Of a stretch of 64,000 nt of DNA, positions 21,113 to 34,254 are shown in pieces. Made by a program: the position numbers and the translations under genes. Where the stretch lies: contig WSUB01000054.1 of NCBI GenBank assembly GCA_019633425.1, positions 1 to 64,000 of the forward strand, read 5' to 3'. Source of the DNA: Tulasnella sp. 424. Lineage: Eukaryota > Basidiomycota > Agaricomycetes > Cantharellales > Tulasnellaceae. Positions within the stretch are counted from its first letter, which is position 1; each line of letters starts with the position of its first letter. The notes below the pieces were generated by a model. It was not told the origin of the DNA, searched no databases, and worked only from the letters and a program-made list of their open reading frames with translations.

Positions 21113-21864
21113 GGAGGGATCGGAAGCGAGGTTTGGAATGGGGTCGCGTGTGTGATGAAACAAGTTGTGTGATTGCTGTTTGCTGCGGTGTTGGGTTGGA
21201 AGGTTGGTGTTGGATTCCCAAACATCACGGCGCAACGGCGTTTACGGGCTTATCTCCATGAGGGTCCGCATTTCTCGTTCTATACTGTACTTTGTGATTA
21301 GATTCCTTGCACTACCTGTAGTAGCTATAAACTTTTGCATAAACCTTTGCGACCAACCATGTACGAGAGAGGTGAGGCGAGAATTCACGTGCAATTGGAA
21401 GATGGGGGATGTCTTGCACAGTTCGGCTTCACCCCGAATGCCCAGCTCGGGCACCAACGGAGGCTCCGCTGTCCTCGCTGGAAAAAGGGATTCGTACCCC
21501 AATGGATTGCAAGGAACGAGTGTCAATCAAGGATTTATAACCGTCGAAAAGCGGGGGGGAGAGCGACGTAAAGAAGCCACCGGTTATGGAAGTAGCCGAC
21601 GTACTAGTACTTTCCCCGACCCTCCAATAATATTTTAGTGCAATTTCAGCTTGAATGAATCTTGAAAAGCGTTGGGGATCTTGGTGGGGGGGGGGAAGTC
21701 GCCGTGGGCTTAGCCGGATATAACCGGCTATTGCGAGTCCGGCCAGAACGCGCCGTTGTAATGTGGACGGCCGCCCTGCTGCCAAACCTCGAACGTCCAT
21801 TCCTACCCCCGCCCCCAGCGCTCTTCCCCCCCAATCAACCTCTTACATATAAAGTAAACCCACG
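21113..21864. other. Divergent promoter region paralog C / thioesterase-like gene
   Basis: Holds a 10-base G run near 21687-21696 and C-rich stretches near 21805-21835 just before the ATG at 21865. No gene recognised. Confidence 0.45.
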
Positions 21865-23908
21865 ATGGCGCCGACAGCAGCGTCAGAAGTCGCCGCAACA
21901 GTCTCAACAAGACGTTCTCCACTTGCAAAAATGAAAGAGTTACTCTTAGCAATCGTCGGCCCGTCTGACAAGTCTATGTTACCTTTCATCCCCCGGCCTA
22001 TCAAGCTGCTCTTTGCTCTACTCTTCATTCTCAACTGGAGGAGCTGGCCGTTTGTATGGCATTGTGAGTGCATATCTCGTTTGCTCTCGGTTCTCGGTGT
22101 CCTGTTTCTCTCCCAGAGCGCCCCACGAAAAATACCTTTACGGTAGCTCCCAAGGAGCCAATCAAGTAATCCTCTCCCCGGCAGGAACGACCTCACCCTC
22201 CTGCATCGCCGCGCTCTGTCTCAGTCGTCTTTCAAGCGCGTTGCCGTCGCCTTTTTCGTGGCGCCGCAGTTTCTATTCGGAGTTCGGGACGCTGCACATC
22301 GCCGCCGCGGCACGCGCAAAACATCCCTTGACTTTCATCCAAGACAATTCAACTCACTGACCCTCACTTCATCTCCAGGGAAAGTATGGAAACACGTATT
22401 TGAAGTTCGCTGGGACGCCTGGAGGAGAGCTCGTGGAGGCATCGCTCAGCGAAAGAGGTGGTTGTTTGACCGAGCTTGCGTCAACGCCGATCCCTTCGAA
22501 GTTGTGTCCACACTTAAATGCTACGCTGGTGAGTTCAAATCTATTGAACGTTGAGCGCTCCTGCTCATTATTTACGCTTATATGCAGGCATCGACGATTG
22601 CGACTATAATATGCACTTGAGCAACTCTTGCTATGCCAAGAGCGTCGACTCCGCCAGGATGAAAGCAGCAATGGACCTCTTCCTCCCCATTTTCGGTGAT
22701 GGAGGCTGGATGCCACTGTGCGTTGTCTTCCACAACTTCGTCCATGCCGAATGACTAATGCTATATTCGCGGTCCATTAGCGGCGGTGCGCAATACCAAT
22801 TTGTTCGGGAGATTCCCCTTGGAACGCACTACGAGATTCAAACAAGTATCGGAGGATGGGAGGAGAAATGGGTGGGTTCTGTGTCAGAATATTGCACCCT
22901 CCCTGTACTAACGAACTCTTGACACGGTTACGTAGATGTTCCTCGTCCACCACTACATCTCTTACCCATCAAAGAACAAGAGGGCTCAATCCGCTTCCCA
23001 AGCAATCGGCCATCGTCCAATGCCTGGTCCAAGCATTACCGCTCCAAGCACTCCAAGCTTGATCGACTCTCCGCCGCAAAGCACGTCTCCCAAACCGATG
23101 AGAGAACCCTACAGACCCCCCGCTGGAATGGACTTTTCCAAGTTGAGGAAGCCTTTGCCCGAGGGTGCGGTCGTGCACTGCGTCGCTGTATCACTTTAGT
23201 GAGCCAAGATCGCGATCCCGTATGACCTTCGGTTACTTATACTTCTAAATCGCGTCATTCAGCTGCTTCAAGACCGGCCGCATCACGATCCCGCCCCGTG
23301 TTGCATTCATCGCATCAGGTTTCGGAGATCCCTCCAAGCAGAGGTGGTTCCGCGTTCAAGACCTCAGGTTCTCTGCTCCCGACCCGATGTTGGCAGCCAA
23401 GGGAAAGAAAGGAAAGGACGAGGTTACGAACCGGATGACGGATATGTTGAAGGGTGGCTGGAAAACCGACGATTATATCCCTGCCTGGGTTAAGCCTAAA
23501 GAAACCGAACCCAAGCCTCCGGTTGACGCTAGCTGGGCTGATATCTCAGCATCAACTACGACCGCCGCTGCCACATCAACCGTCACCGGATACGCCATTG
23601 GCGAAACCACAGCGCCGAGCGCACCGTCGCCCGTCGACATCGCTTCACCCATTACGCCCGCCGATGGTGCTGCATCCATCCCCAATATGGCTTCGGCGCT
23701 TCCCCCAGCGAGCCAACTGTTGAGCACTCCTGATACCACCGCTGTCGGCACCGACACCCTCCCTGCCCCACCGTTGACGCCCCTAGTTCAACCCGGAAAT
23801 GGATTCTGGGATCTCCCTGAATATGAAGAGAGACGAAGGGAGGCAATGAGGGATGTGTTCGCTGGTATGATGGATGGCATGAAGGGATTGAGGGAGAAGG
23901 GATTGTGA
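21865..23908 (+). CDS. THEM6-like thioesterase-fold protein
   Basis: The start MAPTAASEVAATVSTRR precedes a membrane-associated helix (PIKLLFALLFILNW). The core carries a hot-dog fold signature typical of acyl-CoA thioesterase-like proteins: YAGIDDCDYNMHLSNSCY (~22605), where DCDxNxHxxNxxY is the conserved box, then SARMKAAMDLFLPIFGDGG, GAQYQFVREIPLGTHYEI and MFLVHHYISYP. The C-terminus (~23390-23908) is a low-complexity Ala/Pro/Thr linker with a final WDLPEYEERRREAMRDVFAG helix. Around eight exons were read. Family members often sit at the ER membrane; the substrate is not known. Nothing suggests inactivation. Confidence 0.75.
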
Positions 23909-24193
23909 TTGTTTGCGATGACACAAGGTGTACGGGACTTTGCGCTATTTCGTCTTAGATATTCTATGTTACATATACCAATATACAGTTTCGCCGGAAC
24001 GGACGATAAACCCATGACCATATGATTCACGATGGGTGGCCGCGTTTTGCCATGTTTATCTAATGAAGCCACGTTCCGACGGCGAACCGTTCTTATATTT
24101 GGCACGATTTTTTTCCGCTTTTGTCTCCCCGCCCCCTCCTACCAACCCTCGCCACTCCCCCCTCCCTAACAAAACCCCCAATTTCTTGACTCG

Positions 24194-25264
24194 ATGAAAC
24201 GAAATCGGGATGAGCAACAACCCTCCACCTCGGAGAAAACCCAAGATCCGGGCCAACCACCCTTGAAAATTGCGAGGCACACAAGCGACGGCGACCTGAA
24301 AGAGGACCGTACTTTGTACACAACATTGTACTCGAGCCTTTTGGAGAACTTAGACTCAGAAACCACCGATTCTTCCTCGTCGTCTTCACTCGACGACTCC
24401 ATATCTTCCATTTCATCGCTGTCGTCCGAGTCGTCCGCCTTCCGGGGCATCGCAAAAAGGCTCGAGAAACTCAGGAAGAAACTCGTGGAGAGCGACCGCC
24501 GAGTGCGTCGTGTTGCATTATATCACCGTTAGAGCAGCAACTGACTTTACCATGAACTCCCTTTCAGACGCAGCGGATGGTTATGCTCCTTTCAACATAC
24601 TCCGCAGCGGAGGACCATCTCGAGGTGCGTTGGGACTTGGATCTTTTTGCCAAGGTCAACGCAGGGCTAACTTCTAGGAACTACAGATGACCACGCTACT
24701 GCTGCTCCTAATGAGACGATGCCATCGACCCCAGTACGATTTTGATCTCGAAATGCTTGTGGACGAGCTCGAAGACGCAGCCGACGATCACAAAGGACTC
24801 AAGGCCAAAGCTGAACAAGCTGAACAGACGATTAAGGAGTTCAGCTCAGCGCATTTGGTACCAAGGCCGAGGGAGATCCCCGAGTTGCACCGAGTGCATC
24901 AAGACGTACATGCCGCGATGGAGGAGGCGGAACGCTGGGCTGGGTTGTTGAAGGCGACGCGGGAACAAGGGCATATCGTGCACAGGAAGCTCCACGAGAG
25001 AGCACTAGGATTGGAAAAGGAAAAGGATAAATACCAGGAAGAATTGAAAACCTCGGAAAGAAAGAATCAGGAGCTGACGGACGAAGTGGCGAGACTGCGG
25101 GCCCAACTCCTTGGCTCCCAAGGTACGCGTCTTCGTACTTTTACATCAAAATGATCCAAAGCTCTGACGCCCAGTTGTTCCCTCTAGGTTGCTCTCAGGA
25201 ACAGATAGCCGCTACGCCGATTGTAGATAATGGGCGCAAGACCCGGAGCTCATCCACACGCTGA
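24194..25264 (+). CDS. Hypothetical coiled-coil protein
   Basis: No family recognised. The ATG at 24194 gives MKRNRDEQQPSTSEKTQ, followed by a Ser-rich acidic segment (TDSSSSSSLDDSISS) and a basic helix. Two further exons join in frame to RPQYDFDLEMLVDELED (~24740). A long heptad-like helix follows to ~25125 (KGLKAKAEQAEQTIKEF, LGLEKEKDKYQEELKTSER), rich in E, K, L and A, so a coiled coil is likely. A last short exon reads CSQEQIAATPIVDNGRK and stops at 25264. It may be a structural or adaptor protein, but nothing in the sequence supports a specific role. Confidence 0.6.
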
Positions 25265-27218
25265 ATGAGATGAACAATCCATCGATCGGCGCGGGCACGT
25301 ACGCCCCCCAGCCCAGTTATTGTGAAGCTTCTACATATACAAATACTATTGAACGTGTCACGTTGTAAACTCAAACCTAATTGTTTTGTTGTTCGTAGTG
25401 TTCTATCTCCTAATGCCATTGATAAGCGAGCCAACGGGTAGCGTTTCGAGGAGTCGAGACCCTCCTCGAGCTCTCCGCTAAGGAAGAATATGGGGCGCCT
25501 TTCGGTTTCGCTCATCCAAGAACCCGAATAACCGAATTTGTGCTTCGGGAAATTTACTGCGAAAGGCTACTTGCAGTTCGCCGGGGTTGCCAACAGGCGT
25601 CAACGTCTACCTCGAGTCTGCCATGATTTGTGCGTACCTAATTAGAGGCTTATGACCGTGATAGCACTTACCTCCCCAGTACCTATCGACGTTACTTTGC
25701 CATCAGGGCATCAATTGCCGCCTTTACCTCAGCCCATAGCTATGGACAACTCGGGGAGCTCCAGATCCTCGAAAGGAACGGGACGTCGCATCCTGGCTTT
25801 CAGACCTGCATTCGTCCACTTCAGGCTTCCCAGCCGCTCGACTTTGAATAAAACCCCTATGCACAAAATCGCCGAATATAGATAGATTTGTAACCCCTGT
25901 GATGGATACATCGGGCAGATCTCCCTGTTGGCGAGGATCGCCAACCACGTGCTCCTTGACTTGCGGCGGTAGGGCGGAATTATTGAGACCGGTCGGCCCT
26001 TTCGCGCTTCACACCAAGACATAATTGACCTGAACCTTTTTCAGAACTCGAACCAGGCACCGCATTGACCCCGTGGGCCTAGCCAGACGACGGCGTAGTC
26101 TTGCGCCCCCTCACGGGGACGCTTCCGACGCATCTCCCAACTTCTTGCAAGGAGCCTGAAAGTGACGCAGCATGTGGCAGATTTAGAATTTGCAATATTT
26201 CTAAGCACGCGTGAGTGTCCCAAGCTGCGAGCACCGGAGGGCGCCCTCGGATCGCTGTGCCTGCATCCACGGAGTTGTCCGCATGTTGCCATGCCGGTGG
26301 AAACAGGTGCATTTCAGCCTCTCAGGTCGAGACAGGCACCGTCCTAGATCTCCGCCAATTAACCCTCCGATGGGGTGGACTAGCGGCCGGGGGAGTTCTG
26401 CAATGTTTATCGTCCTTGAAAGGCTGCCGAAGCCTCATTCTGTAGACTAACCTAAAGAGTAACGTTTGATAAGGAACGCAACGTCTATAGCTGTGAAGCC
26501 TGATGACAGAGATAAGTACTTCATATCCAAAATGCAGTTGTTGCTCTGGGTCGCAGCGAAAGTCGAGGTCGAAATGCACCGTGGACGTGATTCGGGGAAG
26601 AGATAATTACGGGATTGGAAGCTGTTCTGCCGTGGAGCTTTTACATATCCCCGTTTTAGTCGACAGATACCATACGGTGTGTGTTCACGTGAGTGATGTC
26701 AGAACGTTTGTGGCTTCTTGCAGATGAACGCTCTGTTCTTTTGATAAGCTCTTGCTGTCTCAAGAAGGGACTTTAAATAGAAGCCCGCCAAGGAGCTCAA
26801 GCTCTCGGAGCCGGGTCGAGATGCACCCGATTTGAAAGGGTGGCTGTGAGATAAACCACATCCGGATCGGCCATTGATAGCGTCGAAGTAACACGAGGGC
26901 AATCAAGTCATGGCGTTAAATGTTCCGAAGGATTGTGTTCCATATGGTGCAACCATCGGAGTGCTTCGAACTAGCCTCGTGTTGGAAATCCACGCCAATA
27001 GACAAACTTTGTTCCACCCCCAATCGACAATGACCCGCCCTCACTCCTCTTCTGCTCCCGAATGCTCGAGACAAACAGCCAATGTAAAAAATAATCAATG
27101 ACCTTTTCATGCCGCTGCTATCTATAAATCTTCGTCGCCCAGCGCGGCTCCCCGTCCCCCTCTTCTTACCTCCGAATCCTCCCCCTCTCATCTCCTGGTA
27201 CGACTTCGCTAACGTGTA
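25265..27218. other. Long spacer upstream of MFS copy 1; duplicated from ~25800
   Basis: From about 25800 the sequence matches 29700 onward, marking the start of the tandem duplication that includes the transporter genes. Short open frames here have divergent counterparts in copy 2 and no family match, so they are not called. A TATA-like TATCTATAAA near 27118 and C-rich leader sequence precede the ATG at 27219. Confidence 0.5.
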
Positions 27219-29613
27219 ATGACTGACACGATACAACCAGCCCAGCGCCGAGGGCTCGGAAAAATTGGACGTATGTAACGCGTTTCGCAATTCGCCCTGG
27301 CGTCATAAACCTGCAACCGTGATTGGCTGATGCAACGCCCTCTTCACCAGTCGTCTTCGCCTGCGGAACTGCTCTCTTCAGTGATGGGTACCAAAATGGT
27401 TAGGATCATTTCACTCGTTCTATCGTTCGACATGGACTAAACTAATTCCAACTGTGTTTTCATAGGCGTCATCGGCACGGTTAATACCATCATTAAGACA
27501 TCTACAAGGACACTCCAGGACTAAACCTCAAGCATTATTCCACCACTTTCAGTAGTCTGGCTTTCGCGGGCACCGTTGTTGGCATGTTGATCTTTGGTTT
27601 GCTGTAGGTCCTCTTGCCAGTCAGTGCCTCTCCTTGTGCACTGAAGCTGACCGATTTCTAATGACAGGGCCGATCGCATTGGACGAAAATTCGGAATGAT
27701 ATCCGCCACTTTTATTGTATTTGTATTTGCAGCCCTCAGGTTCGTCTGTTTTCAGGCGTCCACCTTTTCAAGGTATTGACGTTCCTGCACGACTGCACTG
27801 TGGACTCTTCGACGTGAACCAGTGCTGGTGCTTACGGAGCAGGAGGCTCTGTCGGAGGCATGTTGGCTGCTCTGTCTGCATACCGGTTCTTGATCGGCAT
27901 TGGAATCGGTGGGATTCCTCCCCTCTTCCCAGCACCTGGGTACCTCTGACTGTTCTCTCCAATCCTAGGCGCCGAGTATCCAGCAGGCGCAGTTGCAGCC
28001 GCTGAAAACACCGAAGACCCGGGAATCAAATCTGGAACTCAACACATGCTTGTCGCTCTCGCCACTAATACCATGATCGACTGGGGGTAGGTGGTCCCAG
28101 TTCTCTTATACCGTCGTCTTGCCCACTCTGACCAACACTTCAATAGTTTCGTCATCTCTGCGTTCACGCCCCTTGTTCTCCTATGGATCTTTGGCGAAAA
28201 CCATCTTCGTATTGTCTGGAGAGGTTCACTCGCCCTCGGAACAATCCCTCCCCTACTGGTGCTGTTCTGGCGATTGAGGATGCATGAACCTGAGAGGTGA
28301 GTTCCTCCATTATTTGTACTCGGGAGAAGCGCCATTGCTGATCAGGAACTCTTTAAACACAGGTTCCGCAAAGAATCCATGAAGCATGTAGGATGGAAAG
28401 ATTACCCTGTTTGGTTGATCGTCAAGCGGTATTGGTTAAGGTTCGCCGCTATTAGTCTAGTATGGTTCATTTACGACTGTAAGTGTCTACTACACTCCCA
28501 ACGATAATCGTAGCAGCTAATAGACCTCCGTAGTCATCGCGTACCCGTTCGGTATCTATTCGTCAACCATCACCACCACCATCATCGGCGACTCGGCTCC
28601 TCTTACCACTTCTCTCGGATGGAACGTCGTAATCAACTTGTTTTATATGCCTGGGTGCATCATTGGAGCGGTCCTTGTGGACAGGGTCAAGCCTAGAATG
28701 TTGATGACCATGTGAGTCTGGGCCCTTTATTCCGTGGCGGAATAAGCACTAACAACGACGGATGGAATCAAGCTCATTGCTCCTTCAAGCTGTTTTTGGC
28801 AAGGGTACCGGTTAGCTAGATTCTGAAACATAACTCACGCGTGGCGGCAACTCCCGTAGGTTTCGCCATGTCTGGTGCCTACACGTACTTTGCCACTCCC
28901 GCACATATTGCTGGTTTCACCATTATGTATGGTCTTTTCTTGTCCTTCGGCGAGGTTCGTATTTTTCTTCCCATCTGAAATGAGGCTTAACTGAATTCCT
29001 GCTCGTCACAGATGGGACCTGGAAACTGCACCATGATCCTCGCGTCCAAGTCCTCGCCTACGGCGTTTCGCGGGGTCTTCTATGGTGGTGCAGCAGCGAT
29101 TGGCAAAATCGGAGCCCTCGCTGGGACTTGGGCTTTCCCCGCGATCATGTACGTTTGGCGCAAGGTTCCCCTTTCTTATTTATTATGATGAATAACGAAT
29201 CGATGTCATAGTGACCGGTTCCCAGCTGGACCAAAACAAGATTCTGGTCCTTTCTGGATTGGGAGTGGTTTGGCTGTCTTGTCGGCCTTGATCACGTTCT
29301 TCTTTATTCCTGAGGTTTCGGAGGATCATATGAGTACGTCGTATCTTTATTCTTCCGCTCTTACTGCCATTAGCTGATCACCTAACCTTTCTCCCTTCCT
29401 CACATCTTCCAATTCTCCTGACGCAAAACAGCCAACGAAGACAGCAAATTCCGAGAGTATCTGACCGCTAACGGATTCGACGTTTCACTCATGGGTCTCA
29501 AGTACGAAGGCATGATCGAGAGCCACATCGCCAAGGATAAAGCAGAAGTCGAGGAAGTTGTTCGAGACGCATCGAGCGAGGAGAATGACAAGAAGGGAAC
29601 AGAGACCGTTTGA
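27219..29613 (+). pseudogene. Git1/Pho84-type MFS transporter, copy 1 (frameshifted)
   Basis: Near-identical to the intact copy at 31625-34019, with the same intron positions. The family is proton-coupled and carries phosphate or glycerophosphodiesters across the plasma membrane. [17 protein letters not shown] is followed by an intron, then [19 protein letters not shown]. In the exon near 27500 one base is missing relative to copy 2: AAG ACA TCT here, AAG ATC ATC there. The frame shifts and stops at TAA ~27525, after about 50 residues. Downstream exons stay clean: [51 protein letters not shown] and [15 protein letters not shown]. The loss is therefore recent, or a sequencing error. Confidence 0.75.
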
Positions 29614-31624
29614 AAGGATAGCCGCACCCTTTGAACGGGCTTGTTGTTTGGACGATTGGTCGTTTTCTTTCCTATGGGCGCATAGGTTAAATGTGACCTG
29701 CGTTTGTCCGCGACAGGCTTCCGGCCGCCCGGCTTTGAAGAAAACTCCTGTGCACAAAAGCCGAATATATATACATTCGTAACTCCTACGATGGATACGT
29801 CGGGCAGATCTCCCTGTTGGCGAGGATCGCCAACCACGTGTTCCTTCAAGTTGGCTTGCGGCGGGAGGGCGGAATTATCCAGGCCGGTTGATCCTTTCGC
29901 GCTTGACACCAAGCCATGATATTTGAACTAGAAGCTTCTCAGAACTCGAACCAGGCACCGCATTGACCTCGTGGACCTAGCCAGAGGACGGCGTGGTCTT
30001 TCACCCTCTCACAGGGACCGACGCATCTCCCGACTTCTTGCAAGGAGCCAGAAAATGGTGCAGCATGTGGCGGATTCAGTAATTCGTAATATTTATAAGT
30101 CCACGTGAGTGAGCCAAGCTGCGAGCATCGGAGGGCGCCCTTGGATCGCCGTGGCTGCATCCACGGAGTTGTCCGCGTGTTGCCTTGCCAGTAGAGAAAA
30201 GGGTGCATTTCAGCCTCTCAGGTCGACAGGCACAGTAGAAGATCTCCGCCAGTTACCCATCCGACTTTGGACCTTGAACCTTCCGATGGAGTGGACTAGC
30301 GGCCGGGGGAGTTCTGCGACGTTTAGCGTCCTCAAAAGGTTGCCGAAGACTCATTCTGTAGACTAACCTGAAGAGAAACGTTTGATAAGGAAAGCAACGT
30401 CTATAGCTGTGAAGCTTGATTGAAAGGTGGAGCCATTACGGAAGAGCCCGATGACAGAAATAGAATCGAAAGTCATGCAGCGGCTGGGGATCGAGGAACG
30501 TTCAGCAAAGAATTCATGAGGTACCTGCTTCCCCGCCCCAGAGAGGTGAACGTGCGATGCGTATTTTGTTAAGTGAAGTGATCCACAGAATGTGGAGCCT
30601 TGCCGAGGCTCGGGGAGGGGAAGCAACAAGAGGACAGATCGTGACAGGTAACAGCGGAGCACACGAAGTGTTTCGTTAGAAGGAAATGGATGGTTCGAAT
30701 TCCTAGGGGTGTATCCTCTTCCACATGTTGACGTTTCGGGATGCAAGAACCCCGAAGGCCCCCTGTGTGAACACTCTGGGGACGGTAGTCTGCTTCTAGA
30801 TAACGGAATACTCCCTATCCCAAAATGCATGCGCAGTCGTTGCTCTGGGTAGCGGCGAAAGTGGAGGTCGAAAGCACCGCCTGCAATAGTACGTGATTCG
30901 GGTATAAGAAGAGAGCCGACGGTGGGCTTCGTTATCCAAATAAGGAAATAGGCTTGCCGATAGTTACGGGATTGAAAGCTGTTCTGCCGTTGGGCTTTTA
31001 CATATCCCCGTTTTAGTCAACAGATACCATACGGTGCGTATGTACACGTGAGTGATGCCAGAACGTTTGTGGCTTCTTGCGGATGAGATAAACGCTCTGT
31101 TCTTTTGATAAGCTCTTGCTGTCTTAAGAAGGGGACTGAAATAGAAGCCCGCCAAGTAGCTCAAGCTCAGCCGGGTCGAGATGCACCCGATGTGGAAGGG
31201 TGGCTGTGAGATAAACTACATCCGGGAACGGCGGTTAACGAAATGCCGAGGGCTCCGCAAGGCCATTGATAGCGTTGAGGTAACACGGGGGCAATCAAGT
31301 CATGGCGTTGAGTGCTCCGAAGGGAATGTGTTCCATATGGTGCAACGCTTCGAACTAGCCACGTGTTGGGAAATCCACGCCAGTAGACAAAGTTTGTTCC
31401 GCTCCCAATCGACGTTTGGCGCCAATGACATTCACTCCTTTTCTGCTCCCGAGTGCTCAAACAAACAACCAAAGTCAAAAATAATCAATGTCCTTTTCAT
31501 GCCGCTCCTATATATAACCCTTCTGTCGCCCAGCGCAGCTCCCTGTCCCTCACGCCTCCCCCTCGTCTTACCTCCGAACCCTCCCCCCCTCTCTCTCATC
31601 TCCTCCCGACTTCGCTAACGTGTA
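29614..31624. other. Duplicated intergenic region upstream of MFS copy 2
   Basis: Matches 25800-27218, with about 300 extra bases at ~30480-30790 that have no counterpart in copy 1. The shared part includes GGCCGGGGGAGTTCTGC near 30302. A TATATATAA-like box near 31509 lies upstream of the ATG at 31625. No gene recognised; the open frame across the extra segment has no family match. Confidence 0.5.
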
Positions 31625-34019
31625 ATGACTGACACGATACAACCAACCCCGCGCCGAGGGCTCGGAAAAATCGGACGTATGTAACACATTCCTCAATTCG
31701 CCCTGACGTCATAAACCTGCAACCGTGATTGGCTAATGCAACGCCCTCTTCACCAGTCATCTTTGCCTGCGGAACTGCTCTCTTCAGTGATGGGTACCAA
31801 AATGGTTAGGATCATTTCCCTCGTTCTATCGTTTGACATGGACTAAACTAATTCCAATTGTGTTTTCATAGGCGTCATCGGCACGGTCAATACCCTCATT
31901 AAGATCATCTACAAGGACACTCCAGGACTAAACCTCAAGCATTATTCCACCACTTTCAGTAGTCTGGCTTTCGCAGGCACCGTTGCTGGCATGTTGATCT
32001 TCGGTTTACTGTACGTCCTCGCACAAGTGCCTCTCACTTTTGTACTCGAGCTCACCGATTACTAATTAAAGGGCCGATCGCATTGGACGCAAATTCGGAA
32101 TGATCTCCGCTACTTTGATTGTATTTTTGTTCGCAGCCCTCAGGTTCGTCTGTTTTCAGGGGTTCGCCCTTTCAAGGAATTGACGTCCTTGCGTGCTTGC
32201 ACTGTGAACTCTTCGACGTGAAATAGCGCTGGTGCTTACGGAGCAGGAGGTTCTGTCGGAGGCATGTTGGCTGCTCTCTCTGCATACCGGTTCTTGATCG
32301 GCATTGGAATCGGTGGGATTCTACCTCTCTTCCCACTACCTATGCAACTCTGACCGTTCCCTCCAATCATAGGCGCCGAGTATCCTGCAGGCTCAGTTGC
32401 AGCATCTGAAAACACCGAAGACCCGGGGATCAAATCTGGAACTCAACACATGCTGTTTGCTCTCGCCACTAATGTCATGATCGACTGGGGGTGGGTAGTC
32501 CCATTCCTATCCTAACGTCGTCTTGCCCACTCTGACCAACACTTCAATAGATTCGTCATCTCTGCGTTCACGCCCCTTGTTCTCCTATGGATCTTTGGCG
32601 AAAATCATCTTCGTATCGTATGGAGAGGTTCACTCGCCCTCGGAACAATCCCTCCCCTGCTGGTGCTGTTCTGGCGACTGAGGATGCACGAGCCTGAGCG
32701 GTGAGTTTGTCTGGTTGCGCACTCGGGAGAAACGCCATTCCTGATCGAGAACTCTTCAAACTCAGGTTCCGCAAAGAATCTATGAAGCACGTTGGATGGA
32801 AAGATTATCCTGTTTGGTTGATCGTCAAGCGGTATTGGTTGAGGTTCACCGCTATCAGTCTGGCATGGTTCATTTACGACTGTAAGTGTGCAATACACTC
32901 CCAACGATAATCGTAGCTGCTAATGGACCCTCCGTAGTCATCACGTACCCGTTCGGTATCTATTCCTCCACTATCACCACCACTATCATCGGCGACTCGG
33001 CTCCCCTCACCACTTCTCTCGGATGGAACGTTGTAATTAACTTGTTTTACATCCCTGGATGCATGATTGGGGCGTTGCTCGTGGACAGGGTCAAGCCTAG
33101 AATGTTGATGACCATGTGAGTCTGGGCCCTTCATTCTGCGGCGAAAACACACTCACAAAAACGGATGGAATCAAGCTCATTACTCCTCCAAGCTGTCTTT
33201 GGTAAGGGTGCCGGTTAGCTAGATCCTGAAACAATAACTCACGCTTGACGGCAACTACTGTAGGTTTCGCCATGTCTGGTGCCTACTCGTATTTTGCCAC
33301 TCCCGCACATATTGCTGGTTTCACCGTTATGTACGGTCTTTTCTTGTCCTTCGGCGAGGTTCGTATTTTTTTTCTTTCCCAACTGAAATAAGGCTTCATG
33401 AATTCCTGCTCGTCACAGATGGGACCTGGAAACTGCCTCGGCCTTCTCGCATCCAAGTCCTCCCCTACGGCGTTCCGTGGGGTCTTCTATGGTTGTTGTG
33501 CAGCGATTGGCAAAATCGGGGCCTTCGCTGGGACTTGGGCTTTCCCCGCCATCATGTACGTTTGGCGCAAGGCTCCCGTTTCACACTGTTATGATGATTA
33601 ACGAATCGATGTCACAGTGACCGATTCCCAGTTGGACCGAAACAAGATTCTGGTCCCTTCTGGATTGGAAGTGGTTTGGCCATCTTGTCGGCTTTGATCA
33701 CGTTCTTCTTTATCCCAGAGGTTCCGGAGAATCATATGAGTACGTCGGATCTTCGTTCGTCTGCTCTCGCCTGTGGTTAGCTGATCACCTAACCTTTCTC
33801 CCTCCCCACGTCCTCCAATTCTGGTGATGCAAAACAGCAAACGAAGACATCAAATTCCGAGAATACCTGGCAGCCAATGGATTCGATGTTTCGCTCATGG
33901 GTCTCAAGGACGAAGGCATGATTGAGAGCCACATCGCCAAGGATAAAGGAGAAGTTGGGGACGTTGTTCGAGACGGGTCAAGTGAGGAGAATGAAAAGAA
34001 GGGAGCAGAGACCGTTTGA
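31625..34019 (+). CDS. Git1/Pho84-type MFS transporter, copy 2 (intact)
   Basis: Major facilitator superfamily member of the phosphate / glycerophosphoinositol permease group, with twelve membrane segments expected. It starts [17 protein letters not shown], then [19 protein letters not shown] and the MFS loop motif [10 protein letters not shown] (~32075). The family hallmark [12 protein letters not shown] lies at ~32300-32390, and further segments are [45 protein letters not shown] and [21 protein letters not shown]. The C-terminal cytoplasmic tail contains [17 protein letters not shown] and ends GAETV at 34019. The tail box resembles Git1-type permeases more than high-affinity Pho84, but substrate specificity cannot be decided from sequence. 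About twelve exons; all splice joins checked keep the frame. Confidence 0.85.
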
Positions 34020-34254
34020 AAGGATAACGGGGGGTTTCTCTTGTTGTTTGGATGGCTGATCGTTTCTTTTATATGGGCCCATAGTTTCGGGTTATTTCAG
34101 TTCACTTTACGAGTCCTCGACGTTTTGTATTATGCACCCCGTCCTCGCAATCAAATCGTTATATCACAAATCATCGACAAGACAACGGTCGTTGGGAGGA
34201 AAGGTCCCCCGTTAAATATGCTAATATGCTTACATACGCCTTCACCGAGCAGCC

